DNA of 64,000 nt. Origin: Nannochloropsis salina CCMP1776. Its lineage: Eukaryota; Sar; Eustigmatophyceae; Eustigmatales; Monodopsidaceae. The stretch covers positions 494,192-558,191 of the forward strand of contig SDOX01000183.1 of assembly GCA_004565275.1 (NCBI GenBank), in the 5' to 3' direction. This document shows, piece by piece, positions 32,198 to 43,383 of the stretch. The notes below the pieces were generated by a model. The model was not told the origin of the DNA. It did not search any database and saw only the letters and a list, made by a program, of their open reading frames with translations. The position numbers and the translations under genes are program-made. How positions within the stretch are numbered: the stretch's first letter is position 1; each line of letters starts with the position of its first letter.

Positions 32198-32981
32198 TTA
32201 CAGCCCGCCCTGTTTCACATTGGCCCCCTCCTTCTCCACCTCCTCCATCAACGCCTCCACCTCTTCCTCCTCCAGCTCCTCCAGCCGCTTGGCCAGGACA
32301 GCGTCCTCGTAGTTCTTCAGCTGCTTCGCGTAGGTCATGTCCTTGTTCGCCACCCTGAATATGTAGGTAAAGGTCCACGCCACCATACCCAGGGTCATGG
32401 CCACCGAGATGTAGATGCCTGCTTGCAACCCGTCCACGCCCAGGGCCGTGGCAACGTTGTAGCCCGCAAAGATGGCGGCGGTGACGAGTGTGGACACGAA
32501 GAGGATACCTCCGCGGGTTTCCACGTCTAGGAGCATCGGGAGCTTGTTGGCTTTTTCTGGGCCGTCCTCCGTGGCCATGCGGCGGGTTAGAGGAGAGGTG
32601 GACGAAGAGGAGGCGATGGAGGGGAAGCGTGGGGGGCTTGAGTTGCCAGGGCGGGATAGGCCAAATAGGGAAGACCGAGACAAGGAGGGCTGTCGCGCAG
32701 GGGACGATGGTTAAGTTTGAGCGCATGAACAAGAATGTAGTAAAGATCTCTGTAAATTTAGCGCGACCCTCAGGGCTAAGTGGTGCAGCTTGGTATGACT
32801 ACTCAGGCGCAAGAGACAGGCGGAGAAAAGATACTTCATCACTTCCCGTCGTGCTGGATGCAAGAGCACTTACCCGCGTGAGCAGTAAAGGCTTTGGCAT
32901 GGTCCAAGCACGGACTCCGGCAAGAAGAAGAGCAAGAGGTAACAGGAGCAACATAGGTCTCCCGACGCTTTGATCTGTCAT
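32198..32981 (-). CDS. DUF3007 family plastid membrane protein
   Basis: Exons (minus) 32981-32874 and 32689-32198, intron 184 bp (GTAAGT...CGACAG, phase 0), 199 aa. Exon 1 is a signal peptide (MLLLLPLALLLAGVRA) followed by WTMPKP, and exon 2 opens with a Ser/Arg/Pro-rich transit-like segment. The mature domain has two membrane helices (FVSTLVTAAIFAGYNVATAL and AGIYISVAMTLGMVAWTFTY). These are followed by the diagnostic block RVANKDMTYAKQLKNYEDAV and an acidic coiled-coil tail. This pattern is the cyanobacterial and plastid DUF3007 family, of unknown function. The 245-bp gap to the APMAP-like stop is convergent. Confidence 0.9.
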
Positions 32982-34175
32982 GGTAGACTTGGTCTAGTGC
33001 CAAAGGGAAAGAGCATAGATGAGAGTTGACATCGCTTGAGGAAATGCAGGCAAGTATGCTTCAGACGCGATGGCGACCGCACGCGAGAACCCGACAGTGC
33101 ACAGTTTGCTTACATACACCAGAGTGGGAAGCCGCAATACTTGATGGTGAGTAGGGCGGGAGTCAGGTTGGATAGGACATCGTCATCGCTGGCTTCGAGC
33201 GAGAGAGCAACCTCCCCTCCCTCTTTTTATTTTACTTAATCCTTTTTTTTTGCGACGACACCGGCTTATTTTAGAAGTTAATCCCTAATGGGGAGAAGCG
33301 GGGCGAGGGCTACGTACATTACAATTTTTGTGAGTTACTAGCCGTGCATCGGCTCGAGAGATGGCCATTATTTACTCCATATCGGTCGTCTCAGACCTCA
33401 GACCTTGGCCCTCTCCCTTTGTCCTTTCCGCTTCGTGTTTTCGTGGCTAAGCATTTCTAAAGCATCAACACGACCGTGAGAAAAGTTAATGAGACAAGTA
33501 ATGAAAGCGTTTTGTCTTTGATTTAATCATCATATCCAAAATGTACCTTTGATCTACTCATTACTGTGTGTGGCTTTCATCAATGTCAGCTCTACATACC
33601 TCCCCATCATTTTGACAAACTGTTCCTGTCCGTTCCATGCGATTGTAAATCCTCCATCCCTTACGACGTCGTCGTTTGTCACGCTCGTAACCAGTAGTTG
33701 TGTGCTCCACGGCACGACCGTCGCTTCACATCCAGCACTTTCCTCCTTTACTCCTGATTATTCTGCGAGTACACCCTCTGAGAGACAAAATCTGGTCAAC
33801 CTAGGAGTCTGCACCCACATCTTCTTCATGCATAGCAAAGTCTCCCACCGTTTCCCGACACCTTGACTGCTTCTAATCTATTCAGCGTTTGGTTTACAGC
33901 ACTGCCGCGTCGGCAACTATTCCTGTGCTTGACGTCCCCTGACGCCAGCTCCTCCCCGCCTCTGGACTTTTGTTCGTTCGCTGCTAATTTCCTTTGTACG
34001 CATTATCGCTCTGACTTTTCGTAAGGACACGTTCACTGCGTGGCTGACTCCCATGGTACATTCCGCTCTAATGCTGCGTGGTGCTATGTTACACTTGCAC
34101 TCTGCCCTTCTGAGATCCCCTACACGCACAACACGGGGTCCAACACAAAAGCCGTCGCCTTCCCTGCCGGCTACC
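32982..34175. other. Intergenic, no gene seen
   Basis: About 1.2 kb between two minus-strand genes. It contains the DUF3007 promoter and, at the right, the 3' end of the CBM9-like gene. The plus-strand frame at 33549-33866 shows no family resemblance. Confidence 0.45.
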
Positions 34176-36138
34176 CTACACCCGCAGCATTCCCCGTCTG
34201 CGACCCGACCCTGTCCCTTTACTTACCGCCGGCTGCTCATGCGGGCGTTGGAGGGGCGCCTCCCGATCCGGAGACTCGCCTTCCTTCCCCCGCCCCGCCC
34301 CATCCTCCCCCGTGAACCACATCCGCCGGGTCTCATCCACGTGGCCCACCACCCCGGCCATATCCGCGCTGCGAACCGAGGCCACGTAACCCCCTCCAGC
34401 GCCCCCGCTCCCCCCCGTCTTCTCTATCTCCGGAATCCCCGCGCAGAAGCCTTGCGCCACGTGCGTGGACAAGTGCCCATTCAACACCAGCGCGTTCACG
34501 CTGTCTGTGTAGGAGACCCCCCCGCCGTAGAGGGTCGTGTACACCTTCTGTGCCTCGTACACCTGCGCCAACGCCTCCCGCATCGGCCACTTCGGATCGC
34601 GAGGGCCTTCCTCTATCACGCCCTCCCTCCCTCCCTGCCTCCCGCCCTTGGCTGGCTCCTCCGAGAAATACGCGTAGCCCCACCGCTCTGGCAAGTGCAT
34701 GTTGGTCACCCCCATGGGCTGGAAGACCCAATTCGAAGGGGGCGCTTCCTCGTCCTTGACATACACCTCGCTTCCGCCCTCACTCGCCACCTTCACCGTC
34801 CATTGGACCCTGGAGAAGTTGATCCGCCAGTAGTCACCCCCGCGGGGCGGCAGATTCACCCCTTCCTCGTACTTGACGTACTCCTTCAGCGGCAGGCACA
34901 TCTCCGCACTCCAGCCCTTGCTCCCGACGGCCGGGTCGTTCAGTGCCCCGTCCACCGAGACCCCCGCCCTCAGGGAGGACGAGAGGTCCCAGGCGGGGAC
35001 CGAGGGGCCGGGGGAGGGCGAGGACGAGGAAGAGGGCGAGGAGTAGTTGGAGGCGCACATGGTGGCAAGCGTGCCATTGCAGACAGCAGGGCCGCCGTCC
35101 ACGTAGGGTTGGACGAGGAGGAGGTTCCAGCTGGCGCCGTGCGCGTTGATCTCCACCTCTTTGTAGTAGTGGTTACTGAGGCGGCAGGAGGAAGAAGGAT
35201 GAGGGGAAAGGCGCATGATGAGCGTGAGTAATGGTGCCCATTCGAGTAAGACATTTCGATCTCTTTGCTTGTACCGCATGACCCTATCCCAGTGCAAGAC
35301 CTGCCCCCCGGGTCCACAAAGTCGCGCCTCCACCACCCTGTCGTCATTCGCGCCTCCTCGTTACTTACTCTCCATTCGGATCTACAAATACTTCAAAATC
35401 GTTGTCTAAATACACGATACTATTGGTCTCTTGCTGCGTCGCCCATGCCTGGGGCTCTTCCATGTACGCCGCCACCCACAGACAGGAATCGTCGTAGCGC
35501 ATCTTCACTGAGAATGATGAGAGAGGATCGGAAGCCAGGATGAGACTTTATCTCCGCATGCCTGTCGCGTAACCGCTCATTTCAAAGGCACGTAACGCCT
35601 TTCTTTCCTATACATGCCAGGCCCGGAAGCCATTCCTCCCTCACCCTCTCTTCAGCCCTCCCACATATTTCCTGCTCCTTGCCTTTCGTTTCAAATTGCG
35701 GAGGAGGTCCCAGGTCTCCTTCTATGTCCTCAAAAGGAGCACTCCAAGGAGTCTCCGCCCAAGCCTCTTCATCCAGTTGGCCATCCGCGGTAATTGATTG
35801 ACCTGGCTGAAGCTTCCGTACGACGAGTTGCCTGGAAATACATCAATTTTGTCACAATCAAATGAGATGCGAGTCCCTGGAATATTCCATGACTTGGAAG
35901 GTTTGGTACGAATCAAACAAGTCCGGGGGAAATTACACGTGTTCTGTACTAGCCTTGGGTAAGAGCCAAAGCACGCGGCTTTGCTTATGGCTGCATCTTT
36001 GCCAATTAGCTCGCGGGACTGTCTCGAGGGGGGTGCGGCAGCGTCCGCACATGTCGGGAACGAGACTACCGACAGAAGAGCAAGGAGAAGGCACCTCTTT
36101 GAGGCCAGGCACCAAATGTCGGACACAAGGTGTGACAT
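34176..36138 (-). CDS. Secreted CBM9-like carbohydrate-binding domain protein
   Basis: Four exons on the minus strand: 36138-35939 (3' end tentative), 35831-35683, 35507-35369 and 35175-34176, about 495 aa. Exon 1 gives a signal peptide (CLLLALLSVVSFPTCADA). The domain then reads ITADGQLDEEAWAETPWSAP and FEDIEG, followed by VKMRYDDSCLWVAAYMEEPQ and AWATQQETNS. It continues IVYLDNDFEVFVDPNG, NHYYKEVEINAHGASWNLLL, DYWRINFSRVQW and MGVTNMHLPERWGYAYF. This is the full CBM9-like beta-sandwich of DOMON/CBM9 proteins that bind sugars. The intron 35508-35682 uses a GC-AG pair (donor GCAAGG). ATGs at 36168 and 36204 would lengthen the leader. A wall or extracellular glycan role is inferred. The C-terminal 90 residues are not conserved. 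Confidence 0.82.
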
Positions 36139-37035
36139 ATAATGTCTGGATCTTATACTGGACGTCATATCTGCCTGTTTGTATGCAAGACGAAAAGAAA
36201 GCATCCATGTGAGGGCTTTGTAAGTCTACGTACCCCAGGCCCAGCGACCACCGGAACGCGTACGTGTGTTCTTTGCTCTTTTCACGAACGTCAGAGGAAA
36301 GACAGATTGATGGCATAATTATTTTTCAACACATTATCTAACGCCATGATTCGTTATTAAATTGCAAACGCGCGCTCTACGATGACTAAGGGGTAAATCA
36401 TGAAATTCCTTGGCCTCCCGCCTGTCGGCTATCCCCGCGTGGATCGACAAGCTAGCCGGAAAAGTGCTCTTCTCAGCACAAACATCGAGACAAGCTACGA
36501 AATAAATTTTCATCCAATTCGATAGCCATGTCACTTAGAACCACTCGTGCAATTCCACAAGGCAACTGCAGCGGTCCGCATGACACCCGCAGTTCAGAAT
36601 CAGAATAGCGGAGCAGAAGGCAGGACCGGGAGAGTGACCTCAATGTCAGGCGTATCAAGAACAACATCTGGTCAGTCATCCCTCACTGACGCCGACCACA
36701 TCGTCAAGTTCCTGTACCCTCCTCTGCAAACAAATTCAAAGACGATCCCCCGCAATTTACCAAGTGCCATGTTTTATGGTGGATTGTGCGTTTGTATCGT
36801 GTTGTTGTCGGGGATAACGCGGCCGGCACCGGGTTGGACGTTCCCGGCCGGGTTTTAGCACGTATCTGGCTCGTTTTGTCGCTTTTTTGTTCCGGTGAAG
36901 ACGGAGGACAGCAGGCGTGCACATTCAACATGGGGGATTGCGCGAAGACGAGGAAAGGAACGTCCGAATGTATGTTGAACATAACTTGGACTCATTCATA
37001 ACATCCGGCAGAGTGCCAGCCACCCTTGCATCACT
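36139..37035. promoter_or_regulatory. Divergent promoter region, CBM9-like / bestrophin-like
   Basis: About 0.9 kb between divergent starts. No gene is supported; the frames at 36547-37001 overlap without recognisable content. Confidence 0.45.
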
Positions 37036-38217
37036 ATGCAGACTACCGCCATGGTGAGCTTTCTCCTTCTTTTTTTTAGTGGACAACCCCAGTGCAGTGC
37101 CTTACTGCACGTCCGATTGCCACTGCGTCCGCTACCTGTGCTTGATCGCGTCCGACCATTTTACCACCATGTGGACACTTTTCTTTGTCATTTTCCAAGA
37201 ATGCCGAAGGGGATGTCCTGCCTCTACTCCACATCTAGCGCGAGCCTTCAAGCGCCAAATCTGAACTCAGACAAATCATCAGAGGAGGCGCCCTTACCCG
37301 CTCCTCCCAAACGGAAGGAAAGTGCCGAGCATTTTGCGTACTGGTTTACTACTTATGCATTTTTGATGCCCGAAATTCGACCTGTTACATTTTTAAGCAT
37401 GTTGTTTTCCGCTGTAGTAGCCCTGGCATACAAACACGGCGTCATAGGCGCGCTCGACCCTCAGCCACATTCCTTACTCGCTGGGCCTCTGGGGTTTTTG
37501 TTGACGTTTCGGGCGCAGCAAGGCTTCGATCGATGCCAGGGAGCGCGCAGGACGTGGGACACCGTCCTCGACACCTCCCGCGACATGGCTCGATGCGTGG
37601 GGGGGGCCGATATTTTGCTTTCGGACGATAAGTACTCCTTCCCCGCCGGGCGCCTGATAGCCTTGATCCAAGCCTTCGGCATCCTTCTCGAGGAGTTCGT
37701 GACGCGCATCCCCCGGGAGGATGAGTTGAAGGAGCTTCTGAGCGAGCAGGACTTGCTCGTCCTAGAGGCACGCCGGACCCACAGGCCGGTGGCATTGATC
37801 GAAATAATGGCCCAAGAGGTGGCTCGCATTGCCCGGGCGCAAACAACGTTTCGAGAGAGTCCCTATTTCAGTCGGCTGCTGAACTGCATCGATCAACTCG
37901 GACACCACACCACGCTGATTCACAGCCTGACCAAGACGCCGGTGCCCCCGATCTTCTACACGCACGCCCTCCGATTCCTCACCCTCTACGTCTTCACCCT
38001 TCCCCTAGCTCTCGTCGACAAAATACCTGGAGGCGCGCTGGTACCAGTGATAGGGCTCATGACCTGGATCCTCTTTGGACTGAGAGAGTTGGGAATCAAA
38101 GCCCAATACCCTTTCTCGACAGGATTGGTGAACGCGAAGACCGTGTGGGAAGAGGTAGTCTTCAACACGCGGGATTTGTTGAAAGACGCCGTCCAGAAGG
38201 TGAAAAAGAAAGTTTAA
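37036..38217 (+). CDS. Bestrophin-like anion channel, probably plastid
   Basis: 393 aa, single exon, ATG 37036. The N-terminus has a hydrophobic run (MVSFLLLFFSGQPQCSA) and a basic Ser/Leu-rich stretch, suggesting bipartite plastid import, though a Phe at the junction is lacking. Bestrophin blocks follow: FLSMLFSAVVALAYKHG (TM1), LLAGPLGFLLTFRAQQGFDR and RRTWDTVLDTSRDMAR (equivalent of the R-x-N-x-(A/S)YxRWxEGRxxW block). PVPPIFYTHALRFLTLYVFT (inter-TM block PxPxxYxxH) and ILFGLRELGIKAQYPF (G-(I/L)-x-E-(I/L)-x-x-x-x-x-x-PF) complete the pattern. Chlamydomonas and diatom relatives move bicarbonate or chloride across thylakoids. A carbon-concentrating role here is inference. Confidence 0.85.
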   Translation: MQTTAMVSFLLLFFSGQPQCSALLHVRLPLRPLPVLDRVRPFYHHVDTFLCHFPRMPKGMSCLYSTSSASLQAPNLNSDKSSEEAPLPAPPKRKESAEHFAYWFTTYAFLMPEIRPVTFLSMLFSAVVALAYKHGVIGALDPQPHSLLAGPLGFLLTFRAQQGFDRCQGARRTWDTVLDTSRDMARCVGGADILLSDDKYSFPAGRLIALIQAFGILLEEFVTRIPREDELKELLSEQDLLVLEARRTHRPVALIEIMAQEVARIARAQTTFRESPYFSRLLNCIDQLGHHTTLIHSLTKTPVPPIFYTHALRFLTLYVFTLPLALVDKIPGGALVPVIGLMTWILFGLRELGIKAQYPFSTGLVNAKTVWEEVVFNTRDLLKDAVQKVKKKV

Positions 38218-38857
38218 TCGACGGAGGGAACGCAGCACTGGCGGGTTAATAGGTCGTATAGCTAGCGCTTGTCGCGTGCTATAGTGCAGGACACGAGTGG
38301 CTTCCACTCGACCGTGACGATATTTGAATTTGAAATTTGCCGTGGTAAATTGTATATTCGCAGTGAGAAAGATCAATCGGAAATTGGCAATAATTTTTGT
38401 ATGTCTAAGACAATATCATAAAGTACTATAAAACTTACTCAGCTTGATTCTACAACGCGATATCGAAGAAAGGCTGCTTGCTGTTCTCAGAATCAATGAA
38501 GCGTCGTCGTATCTTCCTAAATGTGTCATTAATTTTACTTTTTCTGAACCCATACATCAATGCTTCAGATACCAGGCATATCATGTTACATATCATACAC
38601 ACAAAATTACCTCGAGACACTCGTCTCAGCTCCAAATGCGGTGTCTTATCCTGCAAGGCAGCTCCGTCGCATTCTTTTCTTTCCAAGCACCCCTTCTCAT
38701 TCCAAAGTCGCCCTCCACTTGTTTACCGGTACTTTAGAAAGCCCTTTGCGGCCACGTTGCTTTGAGCATAAAGCTATTACATCCTTGGCGATAAGTGTTT
38801 TCTGGTAGGCCGATTTTCTACTTTACCTAGTATACATCGCGGTAGTGCGGCATGCTC
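38218..38857. other. Convergent intergenic region
   Basis: 640 bp between the bestrophin-like and DUF1499 stops. Several overlapping short frames at 38444-38808 have no recognisable content. Confidence 0.45.
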
Positions 38858-40021
38858 CTACCGGGGAGGCGTGGGGGAGCACGCCCCCACGGGCAGGCCT
38901 CCAGCCTTCCTCTCCAAGAAGCTTAGCAGAGACTTGACCCGATCCTTGTTCTTGCCCCCGTCAAGGGTCCCGAATCGCTGCTCGCTTTGCACACGCACGA
39001 CGACCGTTCCATTCCCTCCCTCCCCGGCCCGACCCCCTCCGACGCAGGCCACCTCCACGGCCACATCGTCCACGAAGCCCCAGAAGCCTGTCACTGCCAC
39101 CAGGTGCACGCTCTCCTTCCCTGCCTCCCTCCTCCTTCCCACCACCTTTGTCTGGAATTGCTTCCTTGTCCAGGCGTCGACGAGCCGCACGACGCTGTCG
39201 ACCTCCGGCGTGAAAATGGTCGGAGCGCTCAGGCCGTGGGACCAGTCTTCTCCTTCCGCTGGACGCTCCGTCACACGAACACACGCATGAGGCACAGTTC
39301 CCAGCGCATTTGGGTAGCAATTTGAGGGAAATACGTTGTCTCGAACGTAGGTATTTCTAGCTGTCGCCAGGCGAATGAGCATGTAGATCATTATCACATA
39401 GGACAATAGCAGCACGGTGTAATGCAAACATCGCTGTTTTCTGGTGTTCGCCACCCCTACAGGCGGTTGGACGCCGCGGAGGAGGAGACGAAAGTAGGCA
39501 AGGTGGACGATGATGGCCCCAAGCGATAGCAAGACGCCCCAGACAAAGCCCAGGACAGAGGCCCAGACGAACAGGACCGACGCCACGAGCAGGGTGGTGA
39601 TGGAGTAATACCGGTACGAGATGAGGTTGCAGCAGGTCCGTTGGTCCAGGCTATTCCGTGGCGATGTGGGCCAGGAGGAGACGGTTGAGTCATCTCCCAT
39701 ATAGGAAGAGGGGATGTCGACACTGCTATCCTCCTCACCGAGGGCCGATGAGGCGTTCGACGCGAACAAATTGATACTTAAGCCCCGACTCCCAACGTTC
39801 GTTCGAAGCGGTGATCCGGCATTTACGTCGCTGCGTTCCAAGCCATAGGCCCCACCACTACTCCCACCCAGGCGGCCTGTCCCTGTGAGCTCTGTGTACT
39901 TCCCAGGGCGGACGGCCCAATCCCACTCGCCTCCCCCCAGACCTGCCTTTGCGCCACTGGGACTGTTGCCACTTCCATTGCGACCACTTCCCGCTCTCCG
40001 AGCGGGAGATGATGAGGGCAT
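38858..40021 (-). CDS. DUF1499 domain membrane protein
   Basis: 387 aa, single exon, ATG 40021. The first about 125 residues are Gly/Ser-rich and hydrophilic. Three hydrophobic segments follow (SITTLLVASVLFVWASVLGF, VWGVLLSLGAIIVHLAYFRL and HYTVLLLSYVIMIYMLIRL). The C-terminal 160 residues match DUF1499: PSNCYPNALGTVPHACV (C-P-N-x-x...C pattern), then VVRLVDAWTRKQFQTKVV, LVAVTGFWGFVDDVAVEVAC and VVRVQSEQRFGTLDGGKNKD. The family is widespread in bacteria and algae but has no assigned function. No clear plastid pre-sequence is visible. Confidence 0.85.
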   Translation of the reverse strand: MPSSSPARRAGSGRNGSGNSPSGAKAGLGGGEWDWAVRPGKYTELTGTGRLGGSSGGAYGLERSDVNAGSPLRTNVGSRGLSINLFASNASSALGEEDSSVDIPSSYMGDDSTVSSWPTSPRNSLDQRTCCNLISYRYYSITTLLVASVLFVWASVLGFVWGVLLSLGAIIVHLAYFRLLLRGVQPPVGVANTRKQRCLHYTVLLLSYVIMIYMLIRLATARNTYVRDNVFPSNCYPNALGTVPHACVRVTERPAEGEDWSHGLSAPTIFTPEVDSVVRLVDAWTRKQFQTKVVGRRREAGKESVHLVAVTGFWGFVDDVAVEVACVGGGRAGEGGNGTVVVRVQSEQRFGTLDGGKNKDRVKSLLSFLERKAGGLPVGACSPTPPR

Positions 40022-41880
40022 TGTCTCCGGCTTCGAATGGAGTACCTCCTCTTTTTCTTAGACTGTAATTGGCGACATATATTATTCGTCGGTAAACAAG
40101 TGAGGATTACGAAAGGATTAATGACAAGAAGGGCCATTTCGTTCGAGAAAGGAAAAGTACAATTGGGATGCCTGCACGTGTCCCTTTCCGTCGTTCACCA
40201 TGCCACCTTCTCACATAAAGGGACAGGTGCGCCGCTCTCTTCAGGCTGTTGCACTCGCTCAGATCGATCATCGCTCACTTTCCGCCTAAGACGCACCATT
40301 CTGGCAAATAGCCAGGCTTCCTCTCATCCCGCCACTTCCGTCAGATATATTCTAGTCTATGTCTCGTCTTCCAACCTAGGACTTCATTTCAAAAGTGTTA
40401 AAATCTAGAGGTAGACTTGTATCGTAATCTACAAGGTATGTGGGCCATCGTTGTGTCTGTCTCAATGGACTTGACATGTCGATCGCATGCAATTAGACAA
40501 GGCTTTCAAATACACGCATTTGATTCCATTACTTTCTCATAGCGAGAGACCAATACCGTCACACCTATCAACTTTGTGGAAGATTTGTGCATTTCCATGC
40601 ATAAATTTATTTTCAAACCTACTTAACCTCCCCGCCAAATGTTTTCCCTTCATATTTCCGGTCTTTAACGTGCACGTTGTGTTGAGCGAGCACACGTTTG
40701 TCAATTTATCATGATCACTTGTTGAAATTATATCTTGTTGTTCAAAAGGAGATGCGCGCAAAATGAAGGTTATATGTAATCAGGACCCCATTAACGGACA
40801 AGCCCACAAGCTTGAGTCGATAGCCATTCATCTATGCCATGCACGTCGGCAACATAAGTGCATTAGCATGCTTTCCATATGATCGACGGGCATACTTCCT
40901 GGGGTGTTCATGTACGTGAGCCTCACGCCGCCGGAGGGCAACAGCGAGAGACTGTCTGCGTGGAGCTTGTCGAACGTTTCTGCTGCTCTCTTCATAGTCA
41001 ACAGAAGACTCCTTTTGGCAAGGTACCGGCTGCCATCCCTTGAACGATCGATTGTACAGCGGAGATAATTGGGATTTTTTTCTCCGAAGCATTGATTCAT
41101 GTACTGTGATTCGGCTTCGGGCTGGGGCCGGCTTCCAGAAGCATTTATCAGCCCACGACACCCTTGTGTTGCTTCTATTGATGAATTGAAATTGAGGCAA
41201 TTTATACGAAGTCTCAAAACCTTATTTATGCAAAAAAATACTTGAAATGTCAGGAAATATGCCGTACACGATGTCGGAGGGTTCCTTGTCTCTTGGGAGC
41301 CAAACGCGACTCCTCTCCTGCCTCATCCATACCTCCTGCCGAGCAAATCGTCTTTCAGAAACCAATACGATTTCCATCCCAATTTATTCATCCTGAGCTT
41401 ATCTCCGGCCAAAGGTAGCATTGGCTTCTTCGCACCGCATGCCTGACCACCTGGAGCAGTTGTTTGGGGAGGTATGGGCCGGGGGCCTCGGAAGATACCG
41501 AGGGCGGACATGACGTGCCGCTGCAAGATGAGGGCAGGGGGAGGGCAAGCTAGGCGGGGGCTGGTCTGTGTCAGGTTTGCGTCCTGAGGAGCAGTCAGGC
41601 GTGTGCATGGTATTGGAGAATAGGAAAGTTCTTGTTGGAGGCGCCACGATGGGTTTTCATGGTCTTCGATGGCATTTTGTTACACTTCATCTTTGTTTCT
41701 TGGACCGGCGACGCGAGCCAGGGCCCCCGCAGCAGTGACTACCCGGGCTCGTTTTGCGTGTTAACATGAATTGGACGGTCAATGCGTGTAATGTCCTTAA
41801 TGAACAGCGAGTATCGTCTAACTCTGAGCCTATTTCTGGTTTTCCCCTTGCCTTGTGCGACCCCGGGATACAGGCAGATC
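40022..41880. other. Long divergent intergenic region
   Basis: About 1.86 kb between the DUF1499 gene and the TPI start. Two overlapping minus-strand frames at 40828-41217 (129 and 122 codons) are the longest, and neither resembles a known family. An upstream in-frame ATG at 41782 would extend TPI but weakens the signal peptide. Confidence 0.45.
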
Positions 41881-43210
41881 ATGATGCGACCTCTCTGCCT
41901 CTGGACGGTTGCCATGTTGGCTGCGTCTGCTACGGCGTTTATCCCGCACACTGCCTTTCGTCCCAGTAGCCCTGTGGCGACAAGGAGGTGTAGCAGGGCT
42001 GTAAGCCGTGGCACGGGAGTGAGCATGATGTCTGGACGCCGGCCTTTCATCGCGGGTAACTGGAAAGAGAACCCTGATACTTTGGAAGCCGCGATTGACC
42101 TGGCCAAAGTGGTACGTGAACGGGATGACACACTCCTACTGTAAAAAGACTCCGAAATATCGCAGATCTCCCTTTTGTTTTGCTGGAGCTTTCATGGGTG
42201 GGCTTTGCCGATTCTCCTGGCCTCAAATGCTCCCTTATTCCTCCTTTACCTCACGTCCTTCCTCCCTCTCAGGTATCCACCGCCTCCTCCTCCGCCAGCA
42301 ATGTAGACGTGGCGGTCGTGGTGCCCTTCCCCTTCCTGGTGCCGGTCAAGGAGACCCTCAAAGGCAGCAACGTATTGATCGGCGCGCAAGACCTGTATAC
42401 CGAGGACAAGGGGGCCTACACGGGCGCCACTTCCCTGCCCATGATTAAGTCCGTGGGGGCCCAGTGGGTCCTCTGCGGGCACTCGGAGCGCCGGGCCCTC
42501 TTTGGCGACACGGATGAAACCGTCAATGCCAAGCTCAAGAAGGTGCTGGCTGCGGGCTTGAAGGTGAGGGAGGGAGGGAGGGAGCGAGGGAGGGAGGGAG
42601 CGAGGGGTGGAGAGCATAGAGCCGGACATGTGTCTTTCAGTGGAGCGAATGGGTAGCTCTCTTTTTGTTTATATGGCTCACTCACCTTTTCGAACCAACC
42701 CTTTCCTCCCTTTCTCCCTCCCTCCCTCCCACTTTCCCTCCCGTCCCAGGCCATCCTGTGCATCGGGGAGACGAAGGACGAGTACGAGCTCGGTGTGAAC
42801 AAGCTCATCTGCGGGCTGCAACTGGCGAAGGGCCTGAAGGGGGTCACCAAGGTAGGCAACTGCCTCCCCCCTTCCCTTCCCTCTCCCTCCTCACCCTCCC
42901 TCCCTCCCTCCCTCCCTCCCTCCAGGAGCAAATGGAGAACGTAGCCATCGCCTACGAGCCCGTGTGGGCGATCGGCACGGGCCTGACCGCCACCCCTGAG
43001 ATCGCGCAAGACGTGCATTCGAACATTCGCGCCATTCTGGGGGAGGCTTACGGGCAGGCGGTGGCCGACAAGGTGGTGATCCAGTACGGGGGCTCTGTCA
43101 CGCCCGAGACTGTGGACGAGCTCATGGCCATGCCAGACATCGACGGGGCCCTGGTGGGAGGGGCGTCGCTGGTCGGGGAGAAGTTTGCGCGGATTATTAA
43201 CTTCAAATAG
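41881..43210 (+). CDS. TPI: Triosephosphate isomerase, plastid-targeted
   Basis: Interconverts dihydroxyacetone phosphate and glyceraldehyde 3-phosphate in the Calvin cycle and glycolysis. Exons 41881-42111, 42273-42563, 42750-42851, 42926-43210 (302 aa). The leader [17 protein letters not shown], then Arg/Ser-rich sequence, is a textbook ASAFAP-type bipartite plastid pre-sequence. Catalytic residues are intact: Lys in AGNWKEN, His in CGHSERR, Glu in [11 protein letters not shown]. Phosphate-binding GGS and GGAS loops are present. All introns are phase 0. Intron 2 starts with a GGGA-rich tract after its donor and ends in TCCC repeats, as do several other introns here. Confidence 0.97.
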
Positions 43211-43383
43211 AAATGGGGGGGAAGCGCAGTGTCCATTTGGGGGGGGGGTTGGAGGAAGGAGGGAAGAGGCTGGGGAGGGCGAGGGCAGTGGGGCGTGGTA
43301 GCGGAGGGCGTGATATCGGGAGGAATGAAGCGAGGGCGGGGGAGAAGACAAAGACGTGCGCGAGAAAGCACTGGCTCGTGCAC

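Noticed and set aside
34333-35231. Plus-strand frame of 392 codons across 34053-35231
   Set aside because: Antisense shadow of the CBM9-like gene; Arg/Pro/His-rich without domains.
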